Of a stretch of 63,186 nt of DNA, positions 41,801 through 48,364 are shown piece by piece. Source of the stretch: a virus; IMG/VR virus record IMGVR_UViG_3300032157_000008, positions 1 through 63,186 of that record; one strand, written 5' to 3'. The translations under genes were made by a program, and so were the position numbers. The number at the start of each line of letters is the position of its first letter. The stretch's first letter is position 1. The notes beneath the pieces are model-generated. The model was not told the DNA's origin. It did no database searches and worked only from the letters and a program-made list of their open reading frames with translations.

Positions 41801-42650
41801 ATTGCGCGCCAGCGACAGATACGCCACCCGTGCTGGGCACGCGCCACAGCGGGATGTGTTCCGTATCCACGTTGTATCCGCCGAAGAACGTGCTGCCGCC
41901 GAATTCCTGCATGGAGATGCCGACACCCGTGTAGGTGATGCCTGCGGGGATGCCGTCCTCCTTCCACAAAGTCAGCCGATGCGTGGTGAAGTCCGCCTGC
42001 GTCAACGTCACCCACTCGTTGTTCGCGTTGCCCATGGAGCGTCGCACGTACAAGACGCCTTCGCCACGCCCAGTCTCGTGCAGCCCATAGTTGCCGTACC
42101 ACGGCATGTGCGAGCCCGCAGGTTGCGCGACAACCGATTCAACCAACGCACTCGAATACTTCTTGATCGTTGGTGCAGTGACCGCTGCCCCGATACGCGC
42201 TACGCCCCGGTGCGCGACATAGAGGAACCCGTCCCCCGGCGCACACACACCCTCCACATCGTCGTTGGTGCCGATCTCAGTCAGCGCAAGCGTGCCGGGC
42301 GCGACGAAGAAGGCACCTACGATGCCGTTGTTGCCTGACGGGCGAATCCACGACATGACCAGCTGGCCGTTGAAGACGGCTCCAAACACGGCGGGTGACT
42401 GCGACAGATTGAACGTCGCCCCCGCGTACTGCGACAGCACGCTGGTCTTCGCGCCGACATTCTCCAGCTGCACCGCACGCAGCGACTTCAGCGGGACTTC
42501 TTCCGCAGGCGTGACGTTCTGCCGGTAGTTCCACGGGCGGCCGTCGTAGCCGCCGAAGCCGCTGTTCAGTGCCTGTGCACCGTTTGCGGTATTGACGTCA
42601 TCGAGTTTCAGCCACAGGTTGGGCTTCAATTTCTCGACTACGGATGTCAC
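38808..42650 (-). CDS. Large adsorption protein with LamG/concanavalin-like domains, 1280 aa
   Basis: GTG 42650, GTGA overlap. The N-terminal 600 residues look like a beta-propeller (regularly spaced Trp/Gly strands; DGFLYVAHRGVARIG, DDGYVYLVVQEGF). Two LamG-like jelly-roll domains follow, one about residues 775-970 (VKFDGPENSTALIDLTGRH, then MDDWRVTGVARY near its end) and one near the C-terminus (about 1070-1270, with LNTLYLFKNGTLGG and LDGVRFIRKALW). Short linkers repeat the pattern P-hydrophobic-A-V-x-hydrophobic three times (PIAVTMDAAVTLPPLG, PLAVALNSTVTWTPPLL, PLAMTLNIVGSMPPPTL). LamG domains bind sugars, so a polysaccharide receptor is likely. Confidence 0.8.
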   Translation of the reverse strand: MTSVVEKLKPNLWLKLDDVNTANGAQALNSGFGGYDGRPWNYRQNVTPAEEVPLKSLRAVQLENVGAKTSVLSQYAGATFNLSQSPAVFGAVFNGQLVMSWIRPSGNNGIVGAFFVAPGTLALTEIGTNDDVEGVCAPGDGFLYVAHRGVARIGAAVTAPTIKKYSSALVESVVAQPAGSHMPWYGNYGLHETGRGEGVLYVRRSMGNANNEWVTLTQADFTTHRLTLWKEDGIPAGITYTGVGISMQEFGGSTFFGGYNVDTEHIPLWRVPSTGGVSVAGAQWEGDDPAIDGVWNGAPPVAKTPVGPVAVRRTRDGGRLYAWGMASTAPVQDRMHVAYKDSAAGAWTSLAIPYTNPNSFIHYVTPQTDDGYVYLVVQEGFETQPDFMTLKVLRLDESGNTVEISTFPTKAAMFPGATVTIMMLVSAIAEHDADGNLRAIGFFVWGKTGSSGFGQNGRTHLHVVDLPIPAVVSTVGVNHATKNGCNMAGATQPDGAAFICMWMTYNDINEDFPMLSSESGNRVTLVRHVQGPLYVDCPDDPANSPPFDYTLDVEVDTPTMAGWFHWKTGGVHHFQGVLNGQRDGVVHTYAGSLNVNLSLLGGWPSPAAIYSRRTRVDEVMFWKAGNSLTDADLLDLYNSYAGNYEIKVDPIDDDFFGVALVQAVEPEASCATLDSTCWCTEFASPLIGCPPLESPAWPTNFDSWEQPEFVSKMPCAAPVSLRIATGGFTVLGVYMEVEASVQFDLPEIVTPIAVTMDAAVTLPPLGDPLWPRVLSLVKFDGPENSTALIDLTGRHTAAFPAAGQKIQSAIAQWDQAWERANLLNGMVALTGNPSDFGHGVGDFCYEGWNRWSSVSFMASSGEVFRGAQTSDGAHMGLRLWFEGASPTSAYFRFFNSTPFAFDVSSEFPTADGMWMWWVWQRQNGVMSLWCNGTRVYNAVNNWNVITPQELRLLWGAVNGAGSSYMDDWRVTGVARYPNLPTLPMPTAPWYSKLPLALVDTTVPLAVALNSTVTWTPPLLKDSYTPLAMTLNIVGSMPPPTLIDEQTPVAFLQNANVDHLIDDSIYAQAGTLTPGCSGPFITTTSPQFKFGPGARINGASYFPAIDARFNLADGGDFTLDWWGAQILNGGHIFYLGRNFVGADDGSNVMLSVSHNTGNGGQILVVPFFTGGGVAFLAGWSHPSGGTVNVFDHYAVVRRLNTLYLFKNGTLGGPVTPTGMYDLTGKVFQNPPNKILVMGGYAPSQAVGFSNGVKQLDGVRFIRKALWTSNFTPPVAAPGQYA

Positions 42651-43030
42651 AGCCTGAAGTATCCAAGTCCCGTGTGAATGAAGTTGTACGAACCAGCCTC
42701 CGTCGCCGGAAGGCCGAATCCAATGTCGTAGTATGCGATCAGCGCCGACTGCGCCGCGTTACCCGTGTCCTTGTAGATCAGCACACCGTTCGCCAGCGTG
42801 AGGTCAGCAGCGGCGAGCAGACACGACCCGTTGGCCCAGCCCGCAGTAGCCGTGCGTGCGGTGATCGGCGACGTCGCGATGCGGGCAACCGACGGTACTT
42901 CGACGAGGGTGACGTGGCTAGGGTCGAAGACGTACTCCGGCGTGACAAGAGCCGCCATGATGACGTCGTTCACCCAGTGGATGTGCTTCGTCAGGAACCG
43001 TTCACGGGCCGACGGGTAGAGCGTGTTCAT
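42647..43030 (-). CDS. Hypothetical virion-cluster protein, 127 aa
   Basis: ATG 43030. A short helical start then a beta-rich body (HVTLVEVPSVARIATSPI, LIYKDTGNAAQSALIAYYDIGFGLP). Similar small proteins precede large fibre genes in several phages and may cap or join the fibre. Not recognised by family. Confidence 0.65.
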   Translation of the reverse strand: MNTLYPSARERFLTKHIHWVNDVIMAALVTPEYVFDPSHVTLVEVPSVARIATSPITARTATAGWANGSCLLAAADLTLANGVLIYKDTGNAAQSALIAYYDIGFGLPATEAGSYNFIHTGLGYFRL

Positions 43031-43033
43031 CGG

Positions 43034-43672
43034 TCACGCCCACTTCGGAAAACGGAACGGTACCTCGTCGCGGACGAACAACTTGCGCGCCTGATCGCGC
43101 GCGGTGGCGATGCCGGTGCGGAACAACTTCGCATGCAGCGTGGCGACCGTGGCGTCGGTGTAGGGCTTGCCCGGCATGGCGCACAGGCGGTAGATCGCGC
43201 CGCTCAGAATCGTGTCGTACCACTGCGACTCGAACTGCTCCGGGAAATTCTCGGTGCAGCCCGGCGAGTATCCGAACGCGACGTGCGGCACGATCAGCGA
43301 CGTCGTTGCCGTCATCGGCGTCGGCGACAACGTGAAGCGGTTCGGCTCGTTCAGGTAGCGCCGATAGTGGAACGGCATGTCGCCCTGAGACGTCGGGTAC
43401 GTCAGCCACTGCTCGACGGTGAGCGCCTTCAGCGGACGGCCCTCGAAGTACATCCCGTAGATGAACAGGATCGGCCCCTGCGGCTGCTTCGGGATCGTGT
43501 AGTCCGCGTGCCCCGGCCGGAGCCGGATGCCGGGAATCTCCATCGCGTAGGCCCCGCTCTTGCGCAGGAACTCCGCGATGGCCTTGTCGAGCGCGAGCTT
43601 GATCGCGCCCATCGGCGCGCCAGCCACGTTGACCATCAATTCGTCGTGCCATGTCGAGAGCTTGATCGTCAT
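43034..43672 (-). CDS. Head-tail/tail tubular A-like protein, 212 aa
   Basis: ATG 43672. Helical N-terminus (IKLALDKAIAEFLRKSG), then a beta-rich part with RLRPGHADYTIPKQPQGPILFIYGMYFEGRPL and a helical C-terminus that ends RFPKWA. The helix-strand-helix plan, length near 200 and position behind the coat gene match gp11-type adaptor proteins of short-tailed phages. Confidence 0.7.
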   Translation of the reverse strand: MTIKLSTWHDELMVNVAGAPMGAIKLALDKAIAEFLRKSGAYAMEIPGIRLRPGHADYTIPKQPQGPILFIYGMYFEGRPLKALTVEQWLTYPTSQGDMPFHYRRYLNEPNRFTLSPTPMTATTSLIVPHVAFGYSPGCTENFPEQFESQWYDTILSGAIYRLCAMPGKPYTDATVATLHAKLFRTGIATARDQARKLFVRDEVPFRFPKWA

Positions 43673-43674
43673 GG

Positions 43675-44034
43675 CTACATGTTCCGCGTCATGAGCTTCG
43701 CGCCGAAGCGCATCAGCAGCGCGGCCGCGCGCCCCTCCTCCACGTACTCGTCTTCTTCCACGGACACCATGCCGACCATGTACTCGATGAACGGCGACTG
43801 GTACATGTATTCGAGCGGGAACGGCACCGCGAAGTCCGTCTTGGCGAAGGCGAACTCTTTGGTGGAGATGTCGGGAAGGAACAGGTCCGGGCGCAGACGC
43901 TTCGCGTCCATGAGCGCCATGTTAAGGTAGCGGCAGAGCTTCTCGTCGATGTGGCGATAGGGAGCCTTCGCAGGATCACGATTGTCCTGCAACAGGTCAC
44001 GCGCTGTGGTGACAAGCTCCCCGATAGTCGCCAT
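43675..44034 (-). CDS. Head-tail adaptor-like protein, 119 aa
   Basis: ATG 44034. Starts with the helix TIGELVTTARDLLQD, continuing HIDEKLCRYLNMALMDAKRLRPDLF and ending in a helix (EGRAAALLMRFG). This is the pattern of small phage connector proteins whose N-terminus reads L-I-x-x-A-x-x-L-L-x-D. Probably attaches tail to portal. Confidence 0.72.
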   Translation of the reverse strand: MATIGELVTTARDLLQDNRDPAKAPYRHIDEKLCRYLNMALMDAKRLRPDLFLPDISTKEFAFAKTDFAVPFPLEYMYQSPFIEYMVGMVSVEEDEYVEEGRAAALLMRFGAKLMTRNM

Positions 44035-44043
44035 GCCGCGCCA

Positions 44044-44394
44044 TTACCGCTTCTTGCCCGTCGGAGCAGGGGACGGAGCCGGCGGCGGAACTTCGCCACC
44101 ATCCTCGCCTTCCTCGAACTCCGTATCGACATGCCGCACGGGTTCCGGCAGCTGGCCGGTCTCGCCGACGGTCTCGCCGCCGACGCCTTCGCCGCCTGTG
44201 GCCTCGCCACCGACCCCACCAGCTGACGTGTCCTCGCCCTTCGGCGCGGCCGGGGGCTCCCCCAGCGGCGGGCCGTAGAACTCGTACTGGCTGGACGCCA
44301 TCAGGTGTTCGTTGGCGTAGAGGATCATCCCGTTCTCGCGGTGCTTGCACAGCTGACCCTTCGGGATTTCCACAGGCTTCGGCGCTTCGATCAT
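44044..44394 (-). CDS. Hypothetical Gly/Glu/Pro-rich protein, 116 aa
   Basis: ATG 44394 in an ATGA overlap is chosen over in-frame ATGs at 44406 and 44412. A 45-residue folded start with a HRENGMILYANEHL segment, then low-complexity acidic and glycine-rich sequence (GGVGGEATGGEGVGGETVGE) and a Pro/Lys end. Function unknown; perhaps a minor capsid or chaperone-like protein. Confidence 0.65.
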   Translation of the reverse strand: MIEAPKPVEIPKGQLCKHRENGMILYANEHLMASSQYEFYGPPLGEPPAAPKGEDTSAGGVGGEATGGEGVGGETVGETGQLPEPVRHVDTEFEEGEDGGEVPPPAPSPAPTGKKR

Positions 44395-44711
44395 TGGACT
44401 ATCCATCTCCACGGGGCGACGACCGTGCTGCCGTTCGGCAGCGTGACCGTCACGTTGGGGGTTCCCGACCCGAGAGCCGTCGGCGTGCCGCTCACGACGC
44501 CAGAAGCGGCGTTGATCGCCATGCCGGTCGGCAACGTGGTCGAGGCGAAGTTCGTCCCGGTCGGGAAGTACGGCCGGAACGAGAATGTCTGGCCCGCGAG
44601 GTTCTGCGTGAACACTCCGGCCGGGAGGCGAAGTTCGCCGATCCCGTAAGGGCTGCTGCCGCTGGAATCGCGCTTCTGGACCTCGCGCAGATGGCGCTGG
44701 CTACGGGGCAT
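44391..44711 (-). CDS. Ig-like (He_PIG-type) capsid decoration candidate, 106 aa
   Basis: ATG 44711 with AGGAGG nine bases upstream, one of the strongest ribosome sites in the virion block, suggesting high expression. After a basic N-terminus, residues about 30-105 carry the putative Ig motif LPTGMAINAASGVVSGTPTALG, typical of He_PIG/cadherin-like beta sandwiches. Directly downstream of the major coat gene and its terminator, which suggests a head decoration or fibre protein. Confidence 0.7.
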   Translation of the reverse strand: MPRSQRHLREVQKRDSSGSSPYGIGELRLPAGVFTQNLAGQTFSFRPYFPTGTNFASTTLPTGMAINAASGVVSGTPTALGSGTPNVTVTLPNGSTVVAPWRWIVQ

Positions 44712-44730
44712 GGCGCGCGTCCTCCTGAGA

Positions 44731-44770
44731 GAGAAACCCGGCGGCGGACGCCTGCATCGCCGCCGCCGGG
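44731..44770 (-). terminator. Terminator-like hairpin after the coat gene
   Basis: On the minus strand an 11-bp GC-only stem (44737-44747 with 44760-44770; loop of 12) is followed by TTTCTCTC. It lies in the 78-bp gap after the major coat gene. The uridine run is short, so partial termination that lowers expression downstream of the coat gene is likely. Confidence 0.65.
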
Positions 44771-44789
44771 TGGTTGCCGCGAACGAGGC

Positions 44790-45782
44790 TCACGCCCCGC
44801 GAACAGCGCCCAGCGTGATAGCCGTGAAGTCCACCAGCTTGCGACCGTAGACCTGCAAGCCGCGCAGCAGCGTGCCGAACGTGGACTCGGCGCGCAGGGT
44901 CTCGACCTTGCTCAGCTGGCTGGCGAAGGTGAGGCCGTGCTGGTGGCCTGCGAAGATGTACGTCGCAGCGCCGCCCGCCCCGGAGGCCGTGGTCGGCAGC
45001 AGGTTGCTGGAGTAGATCGTGAAGCGATCCACCATGCCCAGCCGCCCGTTGCGCAGGATGCTGGTGCCGTCGCCGGTCAGCGAGGCATCACGCAGTTCCG
45101 ACTTCTTGATCCGCGATGCGAACCACGCCGGCACGACGATCCAGCGTCCCGTCTCCGGGATGTTCTGCTCGTCGAGGGCCTGCCCCATGTCCACGATCAT
45201 GTCGATGGGGGTCTTCTGGCCCGCCGTCGGCGCGGTCGCGACGATGTCGATGGGAACAGCAGCGCCTGCGGCCGGGTTGCCGAGGTTGATGTTGCCGCTG
45301 ATCTTGCCGGCAGTCGTCCCGGAGTTGTCGGTGTTGGTGTCGGCAGCGATCATCGCCGACGCGAGGTACGCGAGGACCTCGGTGTCGATCTTGATCTTCA
45401 TCTGCTCGGAGGCGTCGTCCGCCCACATCGACAGCTGGTCGAGGTCGGCCTGCACTTCCATGACATCGTCGAGGACGGTGTTCCAGTAGAAGCCTTGGTC
45501 GATCAGCAGGTCGATCACGTTGCTCGCCGGACGGGTCACGGTGAGCGACTGGTCGGCCTGATACGAGGCGATGGCGATGGTCGGCTTGGTGCGAATCTTC
45601 ACCTTGTCGCCGTGGCCCTTGATCTCGCCTTCCCAGCTGGTGTTGGCGATCTGCGCGAGCACCGTGGCTGCGTAGAACTTCTCCAGCACCTGCCCGGACC
45701 AGATTTCCGGGATGAATGTTCCGCTGTACGCGGGGTTTGCTGCTGCACCGGCCCACGGTGCGCCTGCGACGGGATAGGCCAT
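44790..45782 (-). CDS. Major capsid (coat) protein, 330 aa
   Basis: ATG 45782 with AGGAGA eight bases upstream. HK97-fold coat features: N-terminal FIPEIWSGQVLEKFYAATVLAQIAN (N-arm and spine start), HGDKVKIRTKPTIAI (E-loop-like strand), the VIDLLIDQGFYWNTVLDDVMEVQAD helix region, GRWIVVPAWFASRIKKSELR (A-domain), and C-terminal RAESTFGTLLRGLQVYGRKLVD. The order scaffold-coat-adaptors is standard. Confidence 0.92.
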   Translation of the reverse strand: MAYPVAGAPWAGAAANPAYSGTFIPEIWSGQVLEKFYAATVLAQIANTSWEGEIKGHGDKVKIRTKPTIAIASYQADQSLTVTRPASNVIDLLIDQGFYWNTVLDDVMEVQADLDQLSMWADDASEQMKIKIDTEVLAYLASAMIAADTNTDNSGTTAGKISGNINLGNPAAGAAVPIDIVATAPTAGQKTPIDMIVDMGQALDEQNIPETGRWIVVPAWFASRIKKSELRDASLTGDGTSILRNGRLGMVDRFTIYSSNLLPTTASGAGGAATYIFAGHQHGLTFASQLSKVETLRAESTFGTLLRGLQVYGRKLVDFTAITLGAVRGA

Positions 45783-45804
45783 GGCCTAGCTCTCCTGTTT
45801 GGGT

Positions 45805-46866
45805 TTACCGGATACGGCCCTCGCGAGCCGCAGCGATGAGGTCCTGTTCGAGGCGCACGCGTTCGTCGTGACGATTCGCGTAGACACCCCGGCGAATGTC
45901 GTCGTAGAACATCGCCACTTCAGGGCGTGTCCACACGCGACCGTTCGACTGAGGCACGCTCTGGCCGGTCGGAGACTGGGGCCTGCCCGGAGCCACCAGC
46001 GTCTGGATCGGTACTTGGGGCTGGCGCGGCTGTGGCGGCGTCGGCCCGTTACCTCCCGGAGCTTGGGGAGTCACGGCAGCGGTCTGGTCGAGATACCCCC
46101 GGAAGAACGCGATGACTCGCGTTGCATCCAGATTGGTTGCGGCGGTATTTAGCATTTCCTGCCGGGTCTGTCCAGCATACGGATCAACTTGGGCCAGCCA
46201 CTGGAGGAAATTGGGGTCGGTGTTCAGCTGGGCGTAGTTCGGGACCGCGCGCTCCAGCGCCGCGTACATCCGGTCCACGGCCGTCACCTGCACCTGCTCG
46301 CGCACCTGCGCGATCTCGGGCTCCATGACCTCGCGCGCGGCCCGGTGGATGACGTCGATCATGTCCTCGCCGTAGTCCGCGATCTCCTCGGGCTTGAGAT
46401 AGCGGCCGTTGCGGGGGACGGGTGCGGGAGCGGCCCCGTTCGCCCCGTTTGGGGCGGCCGCCGGGTGCTGCCGATTGGTCCGAAGCTCCTGAATCAGGGT
46501 GTTCTGGTTCTGGAGCAGCGTGCGAAGCTCGCCCATTTCCTTCTGGTGGCGCTGCTGCTGGGCCGACATCATGCCCTGCACGGTGCGATACCGGTGTTCC
46601 CAGTCGATGGGCTGCCCGTCAGGCGTCTGCTGGGCACCCTGCGGCGGCACAGGAGGCGTTTCCGGCGTCTGGGGGGCATCGGGAGTCACCGGAGGAGTCT
46701 GCGGGGCCTCTGGCGGCGTCTCCGGGCCGCCCGACGGGACCTCGGGCGGCGTTTCCGGGGGCGTCGGAGCCGCCCCGTTGGGCTGCTGGACAGCCTTGCC
46801 GTAGATCGAGGCATGCAGTTCAGCCGATGCGCGGCTCTGTTGGCGGACGGCGGCAGGTATGTTCAC
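45805..46866 (-). CDS. Capsid scaffolding protein, 353 aa
   Basis: GTG 46866 with AGAGGA upstream. Highly polar: residues about 28-80 are Pro/Thr/Glu repeats (PPETPPEAPQTPPVTPD), a Gln-rich coiled coil follows (about 95-135), then a helical region and a basic C-terminus (RVRLEQDLIAAAREGRIR), the usual coat-binding end of scaffolds. Immediately before the coat gene, as expected. Confidence 0.82.
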   Translation of the reverse strand: MNIPAAVRQQSRASAELHASIYGKAVQQPNGAAPTPPETPPEVPSGGPETPPEAPQTPPVTPDAPQTPETPPVPPQGAQQTPDGQPIDWEHRYRTVQGMMSAQQQRHQKEMGELRTLLQNQNTLIQELRTNRQHPAAAPNGANGAAPAPVPRNGRYLKPEEIADYGEDMIDVIHRAAREVMEPEIAQVREQVQVTAVDRMYAALERAVPNYAQLNTDPNFLQWLAQVDPYAGQTRQEMLNTAATNLDATRVIAFFRGYLDQTAAVTPQAPGGNGPTPPQPRQPQVPIQTLVAPGRPQSPTGQSVPQSNGRVWTRPEVAMFYDDIRRGVYANRHDERVRLEQDLIAAAREGRIR

Positions 46867-46868
46867 GG

Positions 46869-47120
46869 TCAGGTCCTCTGTCGCAGGTTTTCGAGGCGTT
46901 TGGGCGCTTCTTGGAACGCCTCCAGAAACTGGCTGAGCCCACGAACGATGCCTTGCAGGTTCATGATCTCGTTTTGGCCGTTGGAAAACACGAGCTTCTT
47001 GGTCGCTTCGCCCGTGTAGTCGGCAACGTCCCGGATAACGATGGCAAACCGTGGGTCCGAACGCAGGGAAACGAGGGCTTCGAGCGCTTCAGGCGATTGC
47101 AGGAGTTGCCGCGCGCTCAA
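46869..47120 (-). CDS. Hypothetical protein, 83 aa
   Basis: Start TTG 47120, overlapping the previous TGA as TTGA, with GGGAGG eight bases upstream; the alternative upstream start would overlap the neighbour by over 80 bases. A helical protein (LSARQLLQSPEALEALVSLR, then LQGIVRGLSQFLEAFQEAPKRL). Lies between the portal-side small genes and the scaffold; perhaps an assembly factor. Not recognised. Confidence 0.6.
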   Translation of the reverse strand: MSARQLLQSPEALEALVSLRSDPRFAIVIRDVADYTGEATKKLVFSNGQNEIMNLQGIVRGLSQFLEAFQEAPKRLENLRQRT

Positions 47121-47368
47121 TCGGACGGCCTCCCGGAGTCGAACGCCGGCACGCCGTTCTCCTCCAGCGACTGCTCGGGGCGCGCCTTGTCGCCATACCA
47201 CGACCGACGCGTACCGCCGGAGAAGAACCCGTCCCCGGCACCTTCGGTGCGGAAGGCCGGCTTCGAGCGATAGGGGTTGCCCCCCTCGTGTTCGCCGTCG
47301 CCCTTGCCCTTCTTGAAGTTCCGGCGGCGGTTCTTGCCATCGTGGCTGTACTTGCGCTGCGTGCCCAT
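47117..47368 (-). CDS. Small basic protein, 83 aa
   Basis: ATG 47368. Lys/Arg-rich start (RKYSHDGKNRRRNFKKGKG) and a polar, Gly-rich remainder; probably unstructured and nucleic-acid binding. One of four adjacent small basic genes between portal and scaffold (47117-48363). Function unknown. Confidence 0.65.
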   Translation of the reverse strand: MGTQRKYSHDGKNRRRNFKKGKGDGEHEGGNPYRSKPAFRTEGAGDGFFSGGTRRSWYGDKARPEQSLEENGVPAFDSGRPSD

Positions 47369-47378
47369 GGTCAGGCCC

Positions 47379-47516
47379 TCACTTCTTGCCCTTCAGGAAG
47401 GCGGGAAACTTGCCCTTTTTCCCGCCTTTTTTGCCCTTCGTGGGCTTCTTCGCGTCGGTCTCGCCCTTTGCGCCGAACGGCGGGGCCTTGTTCCCGGCAA
47501 ACGGGTTCTTGCTCAT
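47379..47516 (-). CDS. Very small Lys-rich protein, 45 aa
   Basis: ATG 47516 to TGA 47379-47381. Begins MSKNPFAGNKAPPFG and ends FPAFLKGKK; 14 of 45 residues are Lys and none Arg. The spacing on both sides (10 bases to the next gene, 26 to the previous) leaves exactly room for it. Probably DNA- or capsid-binding. Confidence 0.7.
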   Translation of the reverse strand: MSKNPFAGNKAPPFGAKGETDAKKPTKGKKGGKKGKFPAFLKGKK

Positions 47517-47542
47517 GTCGAGGCCCTCGCTGGTTCAGAGAT

Positions 47543-48145
47543 TCAGGTCTTGGCGTACCGGTTGCGCCGGCTCTCGCGCTCTTTCTCGACGACCGCGCTG
47601 CGGCGCTTCGCCATCTCGGCGGCGGAGCGCTTGACCGCGCCGCCAACGTCGATGGAGCGCCCCACCAGCGGCGCGGCGCGCGCGTCGGCGCGGGCCATGG
47701 TCGCACGGTTCTGTGCCCGGTTGCGCCGGTCCGTGTCCCGGATGCGCTCCAGCAGGCCCATCTCGCTGCGTGGCTTCTGCACGCGCGCCGCCGACGCGCC
47801 GCGCGACTGCGCACCCCGCGCGCGGGCCGCATCGACCTCGGTCTTGCTGGCTGCCTTGGCCCGGTTGCGGATCGCCACGACCTCGCTCGGGTCGAGCGAG
47901 TCGCCGAGCTTGCGCCGCGCAGCAGCGGGGGACATGTTGTTGCTCTGCGCAGCGGGCTTCGGCGCAGGAGCCGGCGCGGCCGCGCGCGGCGCTGGGGCCG
48001 TCGGTTTGGCTTTCGCAGCATCGCGCTTGCCGACCAACGAATCGACGTAGTCGGCAGCGGACATGCCCTTCGGGCGCGAACTGGGCGTCGGCGTGTACGC
48101 CTTGCCCATGATCTTCTCGACGCCTTTCTCGCTGTACTTCGGCAT
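47543..48145 (-). CDS. Basic Ala/Arg-rich protein, 200 aa
   Basis: ATG 48145. Starts MPKYSEKGVEKIMGKAY, then an Ala/Pro linker (about residues 45-68) and a long Arg-rich helical half (RIRDTDRRNRAQNRATMARADARAA). Net charge is strongly positive. Could be a packaged DNA-binding or head-completion protein; no family recognised. Confidence 0.65.
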   Translation of the reverse strand: MPKYSEKGVEKIMGKAYTPTPSSRPKGMSAADYVDSLVGKRDAAKAKPTAPAPRAAAPAPAPKPAAQSNNMSPAAARRKLGDSLDPSEVVAIRNRAKAASKTEVDAARARGAQSRGASAARVQKPRSEMGLLERIRDTDRRNRAQNRATMARADARAAPLVGRSIDVGGAVKRSAAEMAKRRSAVVEKERESRRNRYAKT

Positions 48146-48171
48146 AGCGGCAACCCTCCGATGCAGCGCGC

Positions 48172-48363
48172 TCAGCGCGCCTTGCAGGTCTTATTGCTGC
48201 CAAAGGACCACGCCTTGCCCTTCTTGCCCTTCTGCATCGAGTCCTGCGACTTCGGTGCCTCGGCGTGGTGGACCGGCTCGGCATGCGTCTGGAGCGTCTT
48301 GGTGTGGCCGTCGCCCTGCGACTGACGCGTGCGGCCCTTCTTCGGCTGGCGGAACGTACCCAT
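48172..48363 (-). CDS. Small basic protein, 63 aa
   Basis: ATG 48363, one base after the portal stop (TGACATG). Basic start (FRQPKKGRTRQSQGDGH) and Lys/Trp end (KGKKGKAWSFGSNKTCKAR). Disordered-looking, possibly nucleic-acid binding. The frame stays open upstream to 48630 as a shadow of the portal gene. Confidence 0.65.
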   Translation of the reverse strand: MGTFRQPKKGRTRQSQGDGHTKTLQTHAEPVHHAEAPKSQDSMQKGKKGKAWSFGSNKTCKAR

Positions 48364-48364
48364 G

